From Pseudomonas sp. PSKL.D1 (GTDB taxonomy: Bacteria; Pseudomonadota; Gammaproteobacteria; Pseudomonadales; Pseudomonadaceae): DNA of 64,000 bases. The notes under the pieces were generated by a model that was not told the DNA's origin, made no database searches, and saw nothing but the letters and a program-made list of their open reading frames with translations. The stretch lies in assembly GCF_028898945.1 (NCBI RefSeq), contig NZ_CP118607.1, positions 5,504,001 to 5,568,000 of the forward strand. The letters are read 5' to 3'. The translations under genes and the position numbers were made by a program. Below are positions 1-8,422 of this stretch, one piece after another. Each line of letters opens with the position of its first letter. The stretch's first letter is position 1.

Positions 1-1335
1 CGCCAAAGTATGGGTCCAGCGCGCCTGGTCGCCTTCCCAGATCGCTTTCAGCGAGCCTTGCCAGCCGCCGTTCTTGTTGGTGAACCCGGAGTTAAGGAAG
101 TTCTCGCGGAAGAACACATTCTCTTGCGGCGCCTGGATGAAAGAACCCTCAAGCGTGAGCCGGTCATTCACGTCCCAGTAGGTCTTGAGCATGTAGTTGT
201 CGAGCTGCCGGGTCTGGTCTTCGCTGCTGTCGGCGTTCGGGCTGGTGTAGCCGTTGTCGTAGCGGTTGAGCGGGATGACCGAGCGGCGCTGGGAAAAGCT
301 TAGGATCGCGCCAAAGTTGTCGGTCAGGTGGCCTTCGAGCATGCCGCGCAGGGTGGTTTTCTCGAATTCGGGCTGGTATTGCTCGGAAGACGAGTTGTCG
401 AAACTCTCCTGATCCTGCTCGGTGATGTGATAGCGCGTCCATTCCGAGCGGCTTATGCCGTAGGAAAACTTGCCGTGCAGGTCTTTGCTCGGGCGGCGGG
501 TGATGGCATCGATCACGCCGCCGTTGAAGCCGCCGTATTCCGCTGGCACGTTGCTGTCGTAAACCTTCACTTCCTGCAGCAAGTCAGCGTCCAGAGCAAT
601 GCCGTGAGGGTTGCTTGGCGCGGCGTCGAACTGTCGGTTCTCGCTGTAGCCGTGGGCACCGGGGTCCAGGTCGTTGTTGATCGAAATACCATCGATCATG
701 AAGTTGTTCTGGTAGAACTTGGCGCCGTTGATGCTGATGTCGGCGGGGTCGATTTCGCCAGGCGTGTTGGAGCTTTTCTGCGCCCCGGAGAACTGCACGC
801 TGGGGTGCATCTGCAGCAGCGTGGTGATGTCGCCGTTGGCACCGGGGAAGGCACGGATGGCTTTGCCGCTGATGACGGTCGCCCCCAGGTAACCATTACC
901 CTCGGTATCCCCCAGCACCAGCGTATCGTGCAGCTCCAACGGGCCGTCATCGGCTTCGCTGTGCAGTAGACGCAGGTTGACCACATCACCCTCCGCGTCC
1001 CAGGTCAGGCCGCTACCGGAGAGCAGACGAGACAGGGCCGCCTCGCTGCTGAACTGGCCATGTACAGGGTTGCTTTGGGCACCCTCGAGCAACTGGGAAT
1101 CGACACTGATCTGCAGCCTGCTTTGCTGGCCGAAGGCGATCAACGCGGCGGCCAGGCTCTGGGCCGGAATGTTGAAGGCGTGTACCTGCGCCAGTTGCGT
1201 GGGGGCTTCGGCCGCTAACAGTAACGGAGCATGCGGCATGCAGCCAAGGCCCAACAGGCTGCTGCCCAGCACAACTTTCAGGCGCAACGACCAACCCCGC
1301 GCTGGGCGCGGCTTACGGCTTGTTGTTTCAGTCAT
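1..1335 (-). CDS. FecA-like TonB-dependent siderophore receptor with signalling domain (C-terminal part outside window)
   Basis: Outer-membrane TonB-dependent receptor, read from an ATG at 1335 to the window edge (445 codons, no stop, so partial). A long N-terminal leader ends near the LLLAAEAP stretch. It is followed by a secretin/TonB short N-terminal (STN) domain at about residues 50-112, the part that contacts a FecR-type anti-sigma factor in this family. A plug domain follows (around ISGKAIRAFPG and the FMIDGISINND stretch), then the start of the beta-barrel. It lies directly downstream of an ECF sigma factor and a FecR homologue on the same strand, the usual cell-surface signalling arrangement in which ligand binding switches on receptor transcription. 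The ligand cannot be told from sequence; ferric citrate or a xenosiderophore is typical of the family. Confidence 0.9.
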   Translation of the reverse strand, partial: MTETTSRKPRPARGWSLRLKVVLGSSLLGLGCMPHAPLLLAAEAPTQLAQVHAFNIPAQSLAAALIAFGQQSRLQISVDSQLLEGAQSNPVHGQFSSEAALSRLLSGSGLTWDAEGDVVNLRLLHSEADDGPLELHDTLVLGDTEGNGYLGATVISGKAIRAFPGANGDITTLLQMHPSVQFSGAQKSSNTPGEIDPADISINGAKFYQNNFMIDGISINNDLDPGAHGYSENRQFDAAPSNPHGIALDADLLQEVKVYDSNVPAEYGGFNGGVIDAITRRPSKDLHGKFSYGISRSEWTRYHITEQDQESFDNSSSEQYQPEFEKTTLRGMLEGHLTDNFGAILSFSQRRSVIPLNRYDNGYTSPNADSSEDQTRQLDNYMLKTYWDVNDRLTLEGSFIQAPQENVFFRENFLNSGFTNKNGGWQGSLKAIWEGDQARWTHTLA

Positions 1336-1411
1336 CCCACGTCCCCGCCCCGGCCACCGCCGGGCTGCAAAAATGAATACGAATCGATATCAGTTGTTGC
1401 GCGCGGGGAAG

Positions 1412-1438
1412 AAGACGGGAGATGTCAGGGGATTTTCA
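1412..1438 (-). promoter_or_regulatory. Possible ECF-sigma (FecI-type) promoter of the receptor gene
   Basis: On the minus strand, GAAAAT and CGTCTTC lie 14 bases apart in the 120-base gap between fecR and the receptor. They resemble the AAAT/CGT boxes used by iron-starvation sigma factors, which usually have a spacing of 16-17. The spacing is short, so this is only a candidate. Confidence 0.3.
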
Positions 1439-1455
1439 GAAAAAAATGAAAAAAA

Positions 1456-2418
1456 TTATCTTGGCGCTTCAAGGACCAGCAGCCAAGGGCCATAACTGTG
1501 CACTTTTCCGCCGTGCGGTGTGATGACCGCTCGCAAGGCTGCCTCGGGCTTGAGCAGGTCATAAACACCCGTGACGCGCTTGTTACCCAACGCTTCATCA
1601 CGCAGCAGCACCTTGCCCGGCACATGGCGCGCCAGCTCTTCCACCAGCTCGCGCACCGGTGTGCGGTCGGCAATCAACTGCCCTTGGCGCCAAGCAGCAG
1701 CTTGGGAAGGCTGGAAGGCCTGCACTTGCGCCTGCCCGTCCACGTAACGCAGACGTTGCCCGGCCGTGAGCGCGGCGGCCAGCACATGGGCCTGGTCTTC
1801 AACACGCACCGAGCCATGCTGCACATCCACCCCCACCCTGCCCGGCCGCAACTGCACGTTGAACGCCGTACCGGTCACTGTCACCCGCAACCCATCGGCA
1901 CGCACGTGGAACGGTTTGTTCTTGTCGGGGGCGACTTCGAAAAATGCCTGCCCGGTCAGCAAGCGCACATCACGATGGCCGGCGGAATAATCCACGGCGA
2001 TTGCGGTATCACCGTCCATCTGTACCACGCTGCCATCAGCCAACGTGATGCTGCGGGTCTCGCCGTCAGCTGTGCGGTAATCCGATTGCAACCGCAGGCT
2101 GAGCGATGGCGCCAGCGCCACCATCAAGCAAGCTGCCACGGCGGCACCAAGCCACCAACGGCGCTGCTTGCGTACCGGCAACTCAATCACCTTGGCAGAT
2201 TGCGGCTCTGGCCATTGCGCCGCGGTGGTAGGCGCCACCTGCCCAGTCAGCCGCCACACGCGCTCGGCCTTGCCATACGCCTCGGCATTGGCTGTATCGC
2301 TGGCGCACCACTGGGCCAGCTCGGCGCGCAGTTGTGCATCGTGCGGGGCCTGCTGAATGCGCAGGAGCCAGTCCAGGGCCTGGTCGCGGCGGCTGGCTGC
2401 AGGGTCTGCTGACGTCAT
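1456..2418 (-). CDS. FecR-family anti-sigma factor / sigma regulator
   Basis: Inner-membrane sigma regulator of 320 residues. It has an N-terminal DUF4880-type cytoplasmic region (about residues 10-55, ALDWLLRIQ...LAQWCASD), a single hydrophobic segment near residues 90-110 (WWLGAAVAACLMVALAPSL) and a periplasmic FecR domain (about 120-215, with the DGSVVQMDGDTAI motif). The family binds the STN domain of its receptor in the periplasm and the ECF sigma factor in the cytoplasm. I use the ATG at 2418, which has GGAG 11 bases upstream. A TTG nine bases earlier would leave that GGAG only two bases from the start. It sits between the sigma factor and the receptor on the same strand. Confidence 0.9.
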   Translation of the reverse strand: MTSADPAASRRDQALDWLLRIQQAPHDAQLRAELAQWCASDTANAEAYGKAERVWRLTGQVAPTTAAQWPEPQSAKVIELPVRKQRRWWLGAAVAACLMVALAPSLSLRLQSDYRTADGETRSITLADGSVVQMDGDTAIAVDYSAGHRDVRLLTGQAFFEVAPDKNKPFHVRADGLRVTVTGTAFNVQLRPGRVGVDVQHGSVRVEDQAHVLAAALTAGQRLRYVDGQAQVQAFQPSQAAAWRQGQLIADRTPVRELVEELARHVPGKVLLRDEALGNKRVTGVYDLLKPEAALRAVITPHGGKVHSYGPWLLVLEAPR

Positions 2419-2506
2419 GTCCGGCAAGTCTCCAGGGGGCTCGGGGGCGCGAAGGGTCGCACAGAGTCGACCGGTTGAGCAAAAGACGCGCTAGCCAGGT
2501 GATTTT

Positions 2507-3013
2507 TCACTCCAGCCGCTCCATGCAGTGGCGCAACGCGTCGTGTACCAGTTGGTGCACCAGGCTGACCGACACATTCAGGTGTGTGGCCACCTGTTGC
2601 AGGGTGAAACCGCCCAGTCGGTGCATCTCGAAGGCAAGCCGCGTACGTTCGGGCAGCGACTCCAGCGCCTCGCTGATGGCAGCCAGTTCATTTTGCTGGG
2701 TGACCGTCTGTTCGGGGGACGCGCTGCTCGATGGCAGGTCGGCCAACAGCTCATCGCCGCCGGGCTGGGCTTTTTCCGTGGCGGTGCGGCGCGTCTGGTC
2801 GAGCGCCAGGTTGCGCACGATGCGGTACAGGTAGCTGGCGGGGTGGCGAATGTCGGCGGCATCGTCCTGGCGGCTGAAACGCAGCCAGGCTTCCTGAACC
2901 ACATCTTCAGCGCGGGCACGACAACCCACGATCGGCGCGGCGTATTCGACCAGTGCCGACCGGTGGGCCAGGTAGAGCTGAAGTTTGTCGTCCGCCACGG
3001 GGTGGTATGCCAA
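2507..3013 (-). CDS. ECF-family RNA polymerase sigma factor (FecI-like)
   Basis: Extracytoplasmic-function sigma factor of about 168 residues. Region 2 is visible around residues 20-70 (AEDVVQEAWLRFSRQ, then YLYRIVRNLALDQTRR) and region 4 around 105-160 (LESLPERTRLAFEMHRLGGFTLQQVA). Iron-starvation sigma factors of this type transcribe the linked receptor gene when the FecR partner releases them. No ATG is in frame at the expected position. The frame opens with TTG at 3013 or GTG at 2998, neither with a convincing Shine-Dalgarno, so the first five residues are uncertain. A Fur-box-like sequence lies about 30-60 bases upstream, consistent with iron repression of the whole unit. Confidence 0.9.
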   Translation of the reverse strand: MAYHPVADDKLQLYLAHRSALVEYAAPIVGCRARAEDVVQEAWLRFSRQDDAADIRHPASYLYRIVRNLALDQTRRTATEKAQPGGDELLADLPSSSASPEQTVTQQNELAAISEALESLPERTRLAFEMHRLGGFTLQQVATHLNVSVSLVHQLVHDALRHCMERLE

Positions 3014-3041
3014 GCGATTCGGGGGCGGCGATGTTACCTGT

Positions 3042-3062
3042 TGTCGAGAATCATTATCAACA
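3042..3062 (-). promoter_or_regulatory. Fur-box-like operator before the ECF sigma gene
   Basis: The minus strand reads TGATAATGATTCTCGA, matching the first nine bases of the Fur consensus GATAATGATAATCATTATC and part of the second half. Its position just upstream of an iron-starvation sigma gene supports Fur control. Confidence 0.65.
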
Positions 3063-3077
3063 GGTAGGTTTGTGCCA

Positions 3078-3146
3078 GCTTCATCGCGGATAAATCCGCT
3101 CCTACACGGGGAGCACCTGTAGGAGCGGATTTATCCGCGATGAAGG
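3078..3146. repeat. REP pair (inverted)
   Basis: Two copies of the P. putida-type REP core (TAGGAGCGGATTTATCCGCG) in inverted orientation, between the sigma gene promoter and the gbdR 3' end. Each copy also forms a hairpin by itself. Confidence 0.9.
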
Positions 3147-3156
3147 CGACTCGGTA

Positions 3157-4263
3157 TCAGATCCTCACACTGGCAAATGTCGACTCATTACGCGCCTGGC
3201 TCAACGCCGCCATCGGCCCACTATGCGGCGACAGGGTCATGGCCTGCGGAATCGGCATCATCGCCACCTGCTGCGCGGTATTGGACCCCACACGCTCATC
3301 ACGCGGCGGAATGCCGAAGTACTCGCGGTAGCACTTGGAAAAGTGCGGCGTAGACACAAACCCGCACACCGACGCCACTTCGATGATCGACATTGGCGTC
3401 TGCTTCAGCAGCTGCCGTGCGCGGATAAGCCGCAGCTTCAGGTAATACCGCGACGGCGAGCAGTGCAGGTACTTCTGGAACAGCCGCTCCAGCTGGCGTC
3501 GCGAAACGGACACGTACACCGCCAGTTCGTCCAGGTCGATCGGCTCTTCGAGGTTGGCCTCCATCAGCGCGACGATTTCCTGCAGCTTCGGCTGATTGGT
3601 GCCCAGCATGTGCTTGAGCGGCACGCGTTGGTGGTCTTGCTCGTTGCGGATGCGCTCGTACACGAACATCTCCGAGATCGCCGCCGAGAGTTCACGGCCG
3701 TGATCACGGCTGATCAGGTGCAGCATCATGTCCAGCGGCGCGGTGCCGCCAGAGCTGGTGAAGCGGTTGCGGTCGAGGGTGAACAGGCGGGTGCTCATGT
3801 TCACCCGCGGGAAGGCTTCCTGCATCGCAGCCAGGCATTCCCAGTGCACGCTGCAATCAAAGCCGTCCAGCAAGCCGGCACACGCCAGGGCCCAACTGCC
3901 GGTGCACACGGCACCCAGCCTGCGCGACTGACGAGCTTGGGCCTGCAGCCAGGTAACGTGCTCACGGGTAACGGAACGCTGGATGCCCACGCCACCGCAG
4001 ACGATCACGGTGTCGATCGGTGGTGCATTGTTGATTGCGGCATCCGGGGTGATTTGCAGGCCATCGCTGGCCCACACCTGGCCGCCGTCGACGGTCAACG
4101 TATGCCAGCGGTACAGCTCGCGGCCAGACAACTGGTTGGCCATGCGCAGCGGCTCCACGGCCGATGCCAGGGAAATCAGGGTGAAATTGTCCAAAAGGAG
4201 AAATCCGATGGACTGTGGGGCTGTGCGGTTCTGGGTTGGATTCCCGGAGGTGTACGACGTCAT
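3157..4263 (-). CDS. gbdR: GbdR, AraC-family activator of glycine betaine catabolism
   Basis: Transcription activator of 368 residues. It has an N-terminal DJ-1/PfpI-like (GlxA-type) domain, about residues 17-200, that keeps a cysteine at about position 120 in AVCTGSWALA. The C-terminal AraC helix-turn-helix pair is at about 240-325 (DELAVYVSVSRRQLERLF and MSIIEVASVCGFVSTPHFSK). In Pseudomonas, GbdR senses glycine betaine and dimethylglycine and activates catabolic and uptake genes. The assignment rests on length, domain order and the neighbours (serine dehydratase and choline ABC importer), which match the known gbdR locus. The ATG has GGAGAAATCGCG before it. A sigma-54-type promoter lies about 100 bases upstream. 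Confidence 0.9.
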   Translation of the reverse strand: MTSYTSGNPTQNRTAPQSIGFLLLDNFTLISLASAVEPLRMANQLSGRELYRWHTLTVDGGQVWASDGLQITPDAAINNAPPIDTVIVCGGVGIQRSVTREHVTWLQAQARQSRRLGAVCTGSWALACAGLLDGFDCSVHWECLAAMQEAFPRVNMSTRLFTLDRNRFTSSGGTAPLDMMLHLISRDHGRELSAAISEMFVYERIRNEQDHQRVPLKHMLGTNQPKLQEIVALMEANLEEPIDLDELAVYVSVSRRQLERLFQKYLHCSPSRYYLKLRLIRARQLLKQTPMSIIEVASVCGFVSTPHFSKCYREYFGIPPRDERVGSNTAQQVAMMPIPQAMTLSPHSGPMAALSQARNESTFASVRI

Positions 4264-4362
4264 CGCGATTTCTCCTCACACAAATGCAGGGTGTGCCTCA
4301 GGCGGGCACTGATTTCTTGTTATGGCCCCGGTTCACTATGCAGGGGCTTTGCCAATCTCAAC

Positions 4363-4378
4363 GCAAACGCCGTGCCGG
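4363..4378 (-). promoter_or_regulatory. Sigma-54 (-24/-12) promoter candidate for gbdR
   Basis: The minus strand reads CGGCACGGCGTTTGC, a close fit to TGGCACG-N4-TTGC with invariant GG and GC ten bases apart. It points at gbdR, whose start is about 100 bases downstream. I recall that gbdR in P. aeruginosa depends on the sigma-54 activators NtrC and CbrB, which would fit. Confidence 0.6.
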
Positions 4379-4507
4379 AAATTGAACGGTCATCCAAAAA
4401 AAACCAAAAACGACGCGTTCTTTCGGCATTTCGCGGGTTGCGTATGCATCGGGCGGCTCGCTGTAACGGGCGAGCCAGCGCCTTTGCGGGTAACGGCTGA
4501 GCAATTT

Positions 4508-4558
4508 GGTGACACGGGCAGTGTAAGTTGCCCAGAAACGACACTATTGAGTGTCACC
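4508..4558. promoter_or_regulatory. Palindrome cluster upstream of gbdR (possible activator site)
   Basis: A perfect 16-base palindrome GACACTATTGAGTGTC (4540-4555) overlaps a wider inverted repeat GGTGACAC (4508) / GTGTCACC (4551). It lies about 130-180 bases upstream of the sigma-54-type promoter, a normal enhancer distance. The binding protein is unknown. Together with the promoter and the REP pair this is all I see in the 463-base gap between gbdR and sdaB. Confidence 0.35.
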
Positions 4559-4630
4559 GACAACGCTAGCACCGATAACGACATCCGACGATTGGTTGCG
4601 CCCCAAAAAAGGGCGGCCTTCAGAAACGCG

Positions 4631-4710
4631 CTGGCCTCTTCGCGGGTGAACCCGCCCCCACAGGGTACATCGCGAACCTGTGGGAGCGGGTTTACCCGCG
4701 AAGAGGCCAG
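4631..4710. repeat. REP pair (inverted)
   Basis: Inverted pair with core GGGAGCGGGTTTACCCGCG flanked by CTGGCCTCTTCGC / GCGAAGAGGCCAG, just beyond the sdaB 3' end. It is a slightly different REP subtype from most others in the window (GGGTTTACCC instead of GGATTTATCC). Confidence 0.85.
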
Positions 4711-4726
4711 TAAACTTACGGAAGGA

Positions 4727-6103
4727 TCAGCACTCGATAGCGCTAACCGCCAACCCTCCCCGTGAAGTCTCTTTGTACTTGTCGTGCATATCGGCACCGG
4801 TATCGCGCATGGTGCGGATCACCTGGTCAAGCGAGATGAAGTGCTCACCATCCCCACGCAAAGCCATTTGCACGGCGTTGATCGCTTTCACGGCAGCAAT
4901 CGCGTTGCGCTCAATGCATGGCACCTGCACCAGGCCACCGACCGGGTCGCAGGTCAGGCCCAGGTTGTGTTCAAGGGCAATTTCGGCGGCGTTCTCCACT
5001 TGAGGTGGCGTAGCGCCCAGCACTTCGGCAAGGCCTGCCGCTGCCATGGCACACGCTGACCCCACTTCGCCCTGGCAACCGACTTCGGCGCCGGAGATGG
5101 ACGCGTTTTTCTTGCACAAAATGCCCACTGCTGCAGCACCCAGGAAGAAATCGACCACGTTGGACTCGTCCACCGCATCGCTGAAGCGCATGTAATAGTG
5201 CAACACCGCCGGGATGATGCCCGCCGCGCCGTTGGTAGGCGCTGTGACCATACGCCCGCCGGCCGCGTTTTCTTCGTTCACCGCCAAGGCGAACAGGTTC
5301 ACCCACTCCATGGCGCTCATGGTCGAGCCGATCACGTTGGGCTTGCCGATCTCCTGCAGGCTGCGGTGCAGTTTGGCCGCGCGGCGGCGCACATTCAGCC
5401 CGCCGGGCAAGGTGCCTTCATATTTGAGCCCATTGTTGACGCATTCCTGCATGGCCTCCCAGAGCTTGTACAAGCCAGCGCGGATCTCTTCCTCGCTGCG
5501 CCAGACCTTCTCGTTGGCCATCATCAATTGCGACACGCTGAGGTCGTTTTGCTTGCACAGGCGCAGCAGTTCGGCGGCGCTGTTGAAATCGTACGGCAAC
5601 ACCGTCTGGTCGGCGTCCAGCACCCCGCTGGCGGCCTGCGCGGCATCCACCACAAAGCCGCCACCCACCGAGTAGTAGGTGTCGCGGTGCAGTTCGCCTT
5701 GCTCGCCTTCGGCGATCAGGGTCATGGCATTGGGGTGGTACGGCAGGTTCTCGTCCAGCAGCAGCATGTCGCGGGCCCACACGAATTCGATGGGCAGGCG
5801 GCTGTCCAGTTGCAGGACGTTGGTTTCGCGCAGGTCGGCGATGCGCGGCACGATCTGCGTAGGGTCAATGGCGTCGGGCCATTCACCCATCAGGCCCATG
5901 ATGGTGGCGTTGTCGGTGCCGTGGCCAATACCCGTGGCCGACAGCGAGCCGTACAGCCGCACTTCGATCCGTTTCACCTGCTCCAGCTCGCCGCGCTCAC
6001 GCAGCCCCTGGACGAACAAGGCGCCAGCACGCATGGGGCCAACGGTGTGGGAGCTGGAGGGCCCGACACCGATCTTGAACAGGTCGAACACGCTGATGGC
6101 CAT
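4727..6103 (-). CDS. sdaB: L-serine ammonia-lyase (iron-sulfur type)
   Basis: Converts L-serine to pyruvate and ammonia, the last step when glycine betaine carbon flows through glycine and serine. At 458 residues it is the full single-chain bacterial form: an N-terminal domain beginning MAISVFDLFKIGVGPSSSHT and a catalytic C-terminal domain. The cysteines expected to hold the Fe-S cluster are seen in GCQGEVGSACAM, CDPVGGL and VPCIERN. I place the start at the ATG at 6103, preceded by GAGGTGA; an upstream extension in frame lacks family similarity. It stands between gbdR and cbcXWV, as in other pseudomonads. Confidence 0.93.
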   Translation of the reverse strand: MAISVFDLFKIGVGPSSSHTVGPMRAGALFVQGLRERGELEQVKRIEVRLYGSLSATGIGHGTDNATIMGLMGEWPDAIDPTQIVPRIADLRETNVLQLDSRLPIEFVWARDMLLLDENLPYHPNAMTLIAEGEQGELHRDTYYSVGGGFVVDAAQAASGVLDADQTVLPYDFNSAAELLRLCKQNDLSVSQLMMANEKVWRSEEEIRAGLYKLWEAMQECVNNGLKYEGTLPGGLNVRRRAAKLHRSLQEIGKPNVIGSTMSAMEWVNLFALAVNEENAAGGRMVTAPTNGAAGIIPAVLHYYMRFSDAVDESNVVDFFLGAAAVGILCKKNASISGAEVGCQGEVGSACAMAAAGLAEVLGATPPQVENAAEIALEHNLGLTCDPVGGLVQVPCIERNAIAAVKAINAVQMALRGDGEHFISLDQVIRTMRDTGADMHDKYKETSRGGLAVSAIEC

Positions 6104-6339
6104 TGTCGCTTCACCTCTTGCTGGGCTTGTCTCTGCGCGCCATGCGCAGGGCGGGGCAACTGCTAGGCTGAAGCTGCGAGCCGCCACGAATGCACGCATC
6201 ATCGGTTTTTTACGCCCCCTCTCGCCGTCTGCAACCGACGTAGTTTTGTCCGCCAGCGCCGCGCAGTTTTAGCCAGCCGCGCGCCGCTTTCTGGCGGTGC
6301 AGTGACGGAAAAATGCGGCCACAGGGGTGGAAAAATCCA

Positions 6340-6412
6340 TATGCGACATTGCCCGTACTGGAAGCGACCCGTTCCGTACTGGATACGACTCCACCCATAG
6401 GCGATTGCCCGG
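6340..6412 (+). promoter_or_regulatory. Direct-repeat operator before cbcX (probable GbdR site)
   Basis: CCGTACTGGAAGCGAC (6353-6368) and CCGTACTGGATACGAC (6374-6389) are near-identical direct repeats exactly 21 bases, or two helical turns, apart. They are flanked by GCGACATTGCCCG (6343) and GCGATTGCCCG (6401). Phased direct repeats are the normal binding pattern for AraC-family activators. The only such regulator nearby is GbdR, which controls the adjacent genes in its known regulon. The site lies in the 441-base divergent gap between sdaB and cbcX; I see no gene in that gap. Confidence 0.5.
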
Positions 6413-6544
6413 CGCTGGAGGATTATCGAAAGCGACTCGTATTGCACGGCCTCGCATCCTGCCCTCTGCAGGCCTGGTTGACCGGACCCTCAGAAAGCCC
6501 GGCAGCCCTCGCGAACCCGAAGATAAAATCACAGGAGTCCATCC

Positions 6545-7492
6545 ATGAAAGGTTCACCCTCGCTGTTGCTGGTTGCGTTGCTTGCTGCACCGTTGCTGGC
6601 CCAGGCCGCCGAACCCGAGCAGTGCCAGACGGTACGCTTCTCGGACGTCGGCTGGACCGACATCACCGTGACAACCGCAACCACCAGCGTTGTGCTTGAA
6701 GCACTGGGTTACAAAACCCACACCACCATGATCTCGGTACCGGTGACCTACAAGTCGCTGGCCACCGGCAAAGACCTGGACGTGTTTCTCGGCAACTGGA
6801 TGCCGACCATGGAGAACGACATCAAGCAGTACCGCGACGCCGGCACTGTCGAAACCGTTCGCGCCAACCTGGAAAACGCCAAATACACCCTGGCCGTGCC
6901 CCAGGCGCTGTACGACAAGGGCCTGAAGGATTTCAGCGACATTCCCAAGTTCAAGAAGGAACTGGACGGCAAGATCTACGGCATCGAGCCGGGTAACGAT
7001 GGCAACCGCACCATCCAGAGCATGATCGACAAGAATGCCTTCGGCTTGAAAGACGCAGGCTTCAAGATCGTGCAGTCCAGCGAGGCCGGTATGCTGTCGC
7101 AGGTCGACCGGGCGCAGAAGCGCGGCGAAGCCATCGTGTTCCTCGGCTGGGAACCACACCCGATGAACACCCGTTTCAAGATGCAGTACCTGACCGGTGG
7201 GGACGACTTCTTCGGCCCCGAGTTCGGCAAGGCCACTGTGCTCACCAACACCCGCAAGGGTTATGCACAGGAGTGCAGCAACGTCGGGCAGCTGCTGAAG
7301 AACCTGTCGTTCGACCTCAAGGATGAAAGCACCATGATGGGCTATGTCCTGGACGACAAGATGAAGCCCGAAGACGCCGCCAAGAAATGGCTCAAGGCCA
7401 ACCCAGGCAAGCTGGATACCTGGCTGGCTGGCGTGAACACCGTGGATGGCAAACCCGGCCTGGAGGCGGCCAAGGCCAAACTGACGCAATAA
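6545..7492 (+). CDS. cbcX: Choline ABC transporter periplasmic binding protein
   Basis: Secreted substrate-binding protein of 315 residues. It has a cleavable signal peptide (MKGSPSLLLVALLAAPLLAQA, cleavage after AQA) and an OpuAC/ChoX-type domain. Aromatic residues suited to a quaternary-ammonium cage are plentiful (VGWTDI, LGNWMPT, FLGWEPHP). The start follows CACAGGAGTCC. It is the first gene of a cbcXWV-type set and delivers choline (and possibly related betaines) to the CbcW permease. Naming it CbcX rather than BetX or CaiX rests on its linkage to the permease and ATPase genes. Confidence 0.88.
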   Translation: MKGSPSLLLVALLAAPLLAQAAEPEQCQTVRFSDVGWTDITVTTATTSVVLEALGYKTHTTMISVPVTYKSLATGKDLDVFLGNWMPTMENDIKQYRDAGTVETVRANLENAKYTLAVPQALYDKGLKDFSDIPKFKKELDGKIYGIEPGNDGNRTIQSMIDKNAFGLKDAGFKIVQSSEAGMLSQVDRAQKRGEAIVFLGWEPHPMNTRFKMQYLTGGDDFFGPEFGKATVLTNTRKGYAQECSNVGQLLKNLSFDLKDESTMMGYVLDDKMKPEDAAKKWLKANPGKLDTWLAGVNTVDGKPGLEAAKAKLTQ

Positions 7493-7576
7493 CGCAAGAC
7501 GCCAAGGCAACACCGCGGGGCAGGACCGTGCCTGCCCCGGACTGATTTCAATCTTTGCAGGTGGAAGCTCGCTATC

Positions 7577-8422
7577 ATGCTTATCGATCAGAAAATACCC
7601 CTGGGGCAGTACATAGCCTCATTTGTCGAATGGTTGACCCAGAACGGCGCCAATTACTTCGATGCCATCGCCCAAGGCCTGGAATTCATGATCCATGGGG
7701 TCACCAGCGCCCTGACCTGGTTCAACCCGTTTGTCCTGATTGCCCTGTTTGCTGCCCTCGCGCACCTGATCCAGCGCAAAGTGGCGCTCACAATATTTGT
7801 CGCGCTTTCCTTCCTGCTGATCCTCAACCTGGGGTATTGGCAAGAAACCATGGAGACCCTGGCGCAGGTCACCTTCGCCACCGTGGTGTGTGTGGTGATC
7901 GGCGTACCGCTGGGCATTCTCGCGGCGCACAAGCCGATGTTCTACACCGCCATGCGCCCCGTACTGGACCTGATGCAGACGGTGCCGACCTTCGTTTACC
8001 TGATCCCTACCCTGACCCTGTTCGGCCTGGGCGTGGTACCGGGGCTGATTTCCACGGTGGTGTTCGCGATCGCCGCGCCAATCCGCCTGACCTACCTGGG
8101 CATCTGCGATGTACCGCAAGAGCTGATGGACGCCGGTAAAGCCTTTGGCTGCTCGCGCCGCCAACTGCTCACCCGTATCGAGCTGCCCCATGCCATGCCA
8201 AGCATTGCCGCCGGGGTTACCCAGTGCATCATGCTGTCGCTGTCGATGGTCGTGATTGCCGCCCTGGTGGGTGCTGATGGCCTGGGCAAACCGGTAGTCA
8301 ACGCATTGAACACCGCTGATATTTCTCTGGGCTTCGAAGCGGGCCTGGCCATCGTGCTGCTGGCAATCATGCTCGACCGTATCTGCAAGCAACCGGAACT
8401 GCCGGTAAGGGGTGAGGCATGA
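7577..8422 (+). CDS. cbcW: Choline ABC transporter permease
   Basis: Inner-membrane permease of 281 residues with about six or seven hydrophobic segments. The binding-protein-dependent transport signature spans about residues 95-270; the EAA-like loop that contacts the ATPase is in MDAGKAFGCSRRQLLTRIELP. It follows cbcX by 84 bases and overlaps cbcV by four bases (ATGA), so translational coupling is likely. It forms the membrane channel for choline uptake with CbcV and the substrate-loading proteins. Confidence 0.9.
   Translation: MLIDQKIPLGQYIASFVEWLTQNGANYFDAIAQGLEFMIHGVTSALTWFNPFVLIALFAALAHLIQRKVALTIFVALSFLLILNLGYWQETMETLAQVTFATVVCVVIGVPLGILAAHKPMFYTAMRPVLDLMQTVPTFVYLIPTLTLFGLGVVPGLISTVVFAIAAPIRLTYLGICDVPQELMDAGKAFGCSRRQLLTRIELPHAMPSIAAGVTQCIMLSLSMVVIAALVGADGLGKPVVNALNTADISLGFEAGLAIVLLAIMLDRICKQPELPVRGEA

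Noticed and set aside
1498..2412. Plus-strand frame opposite the anti-sigma gene
   Set aside because: No family-like sequence or start signals; the minus-strand FecR homologue explains the region.
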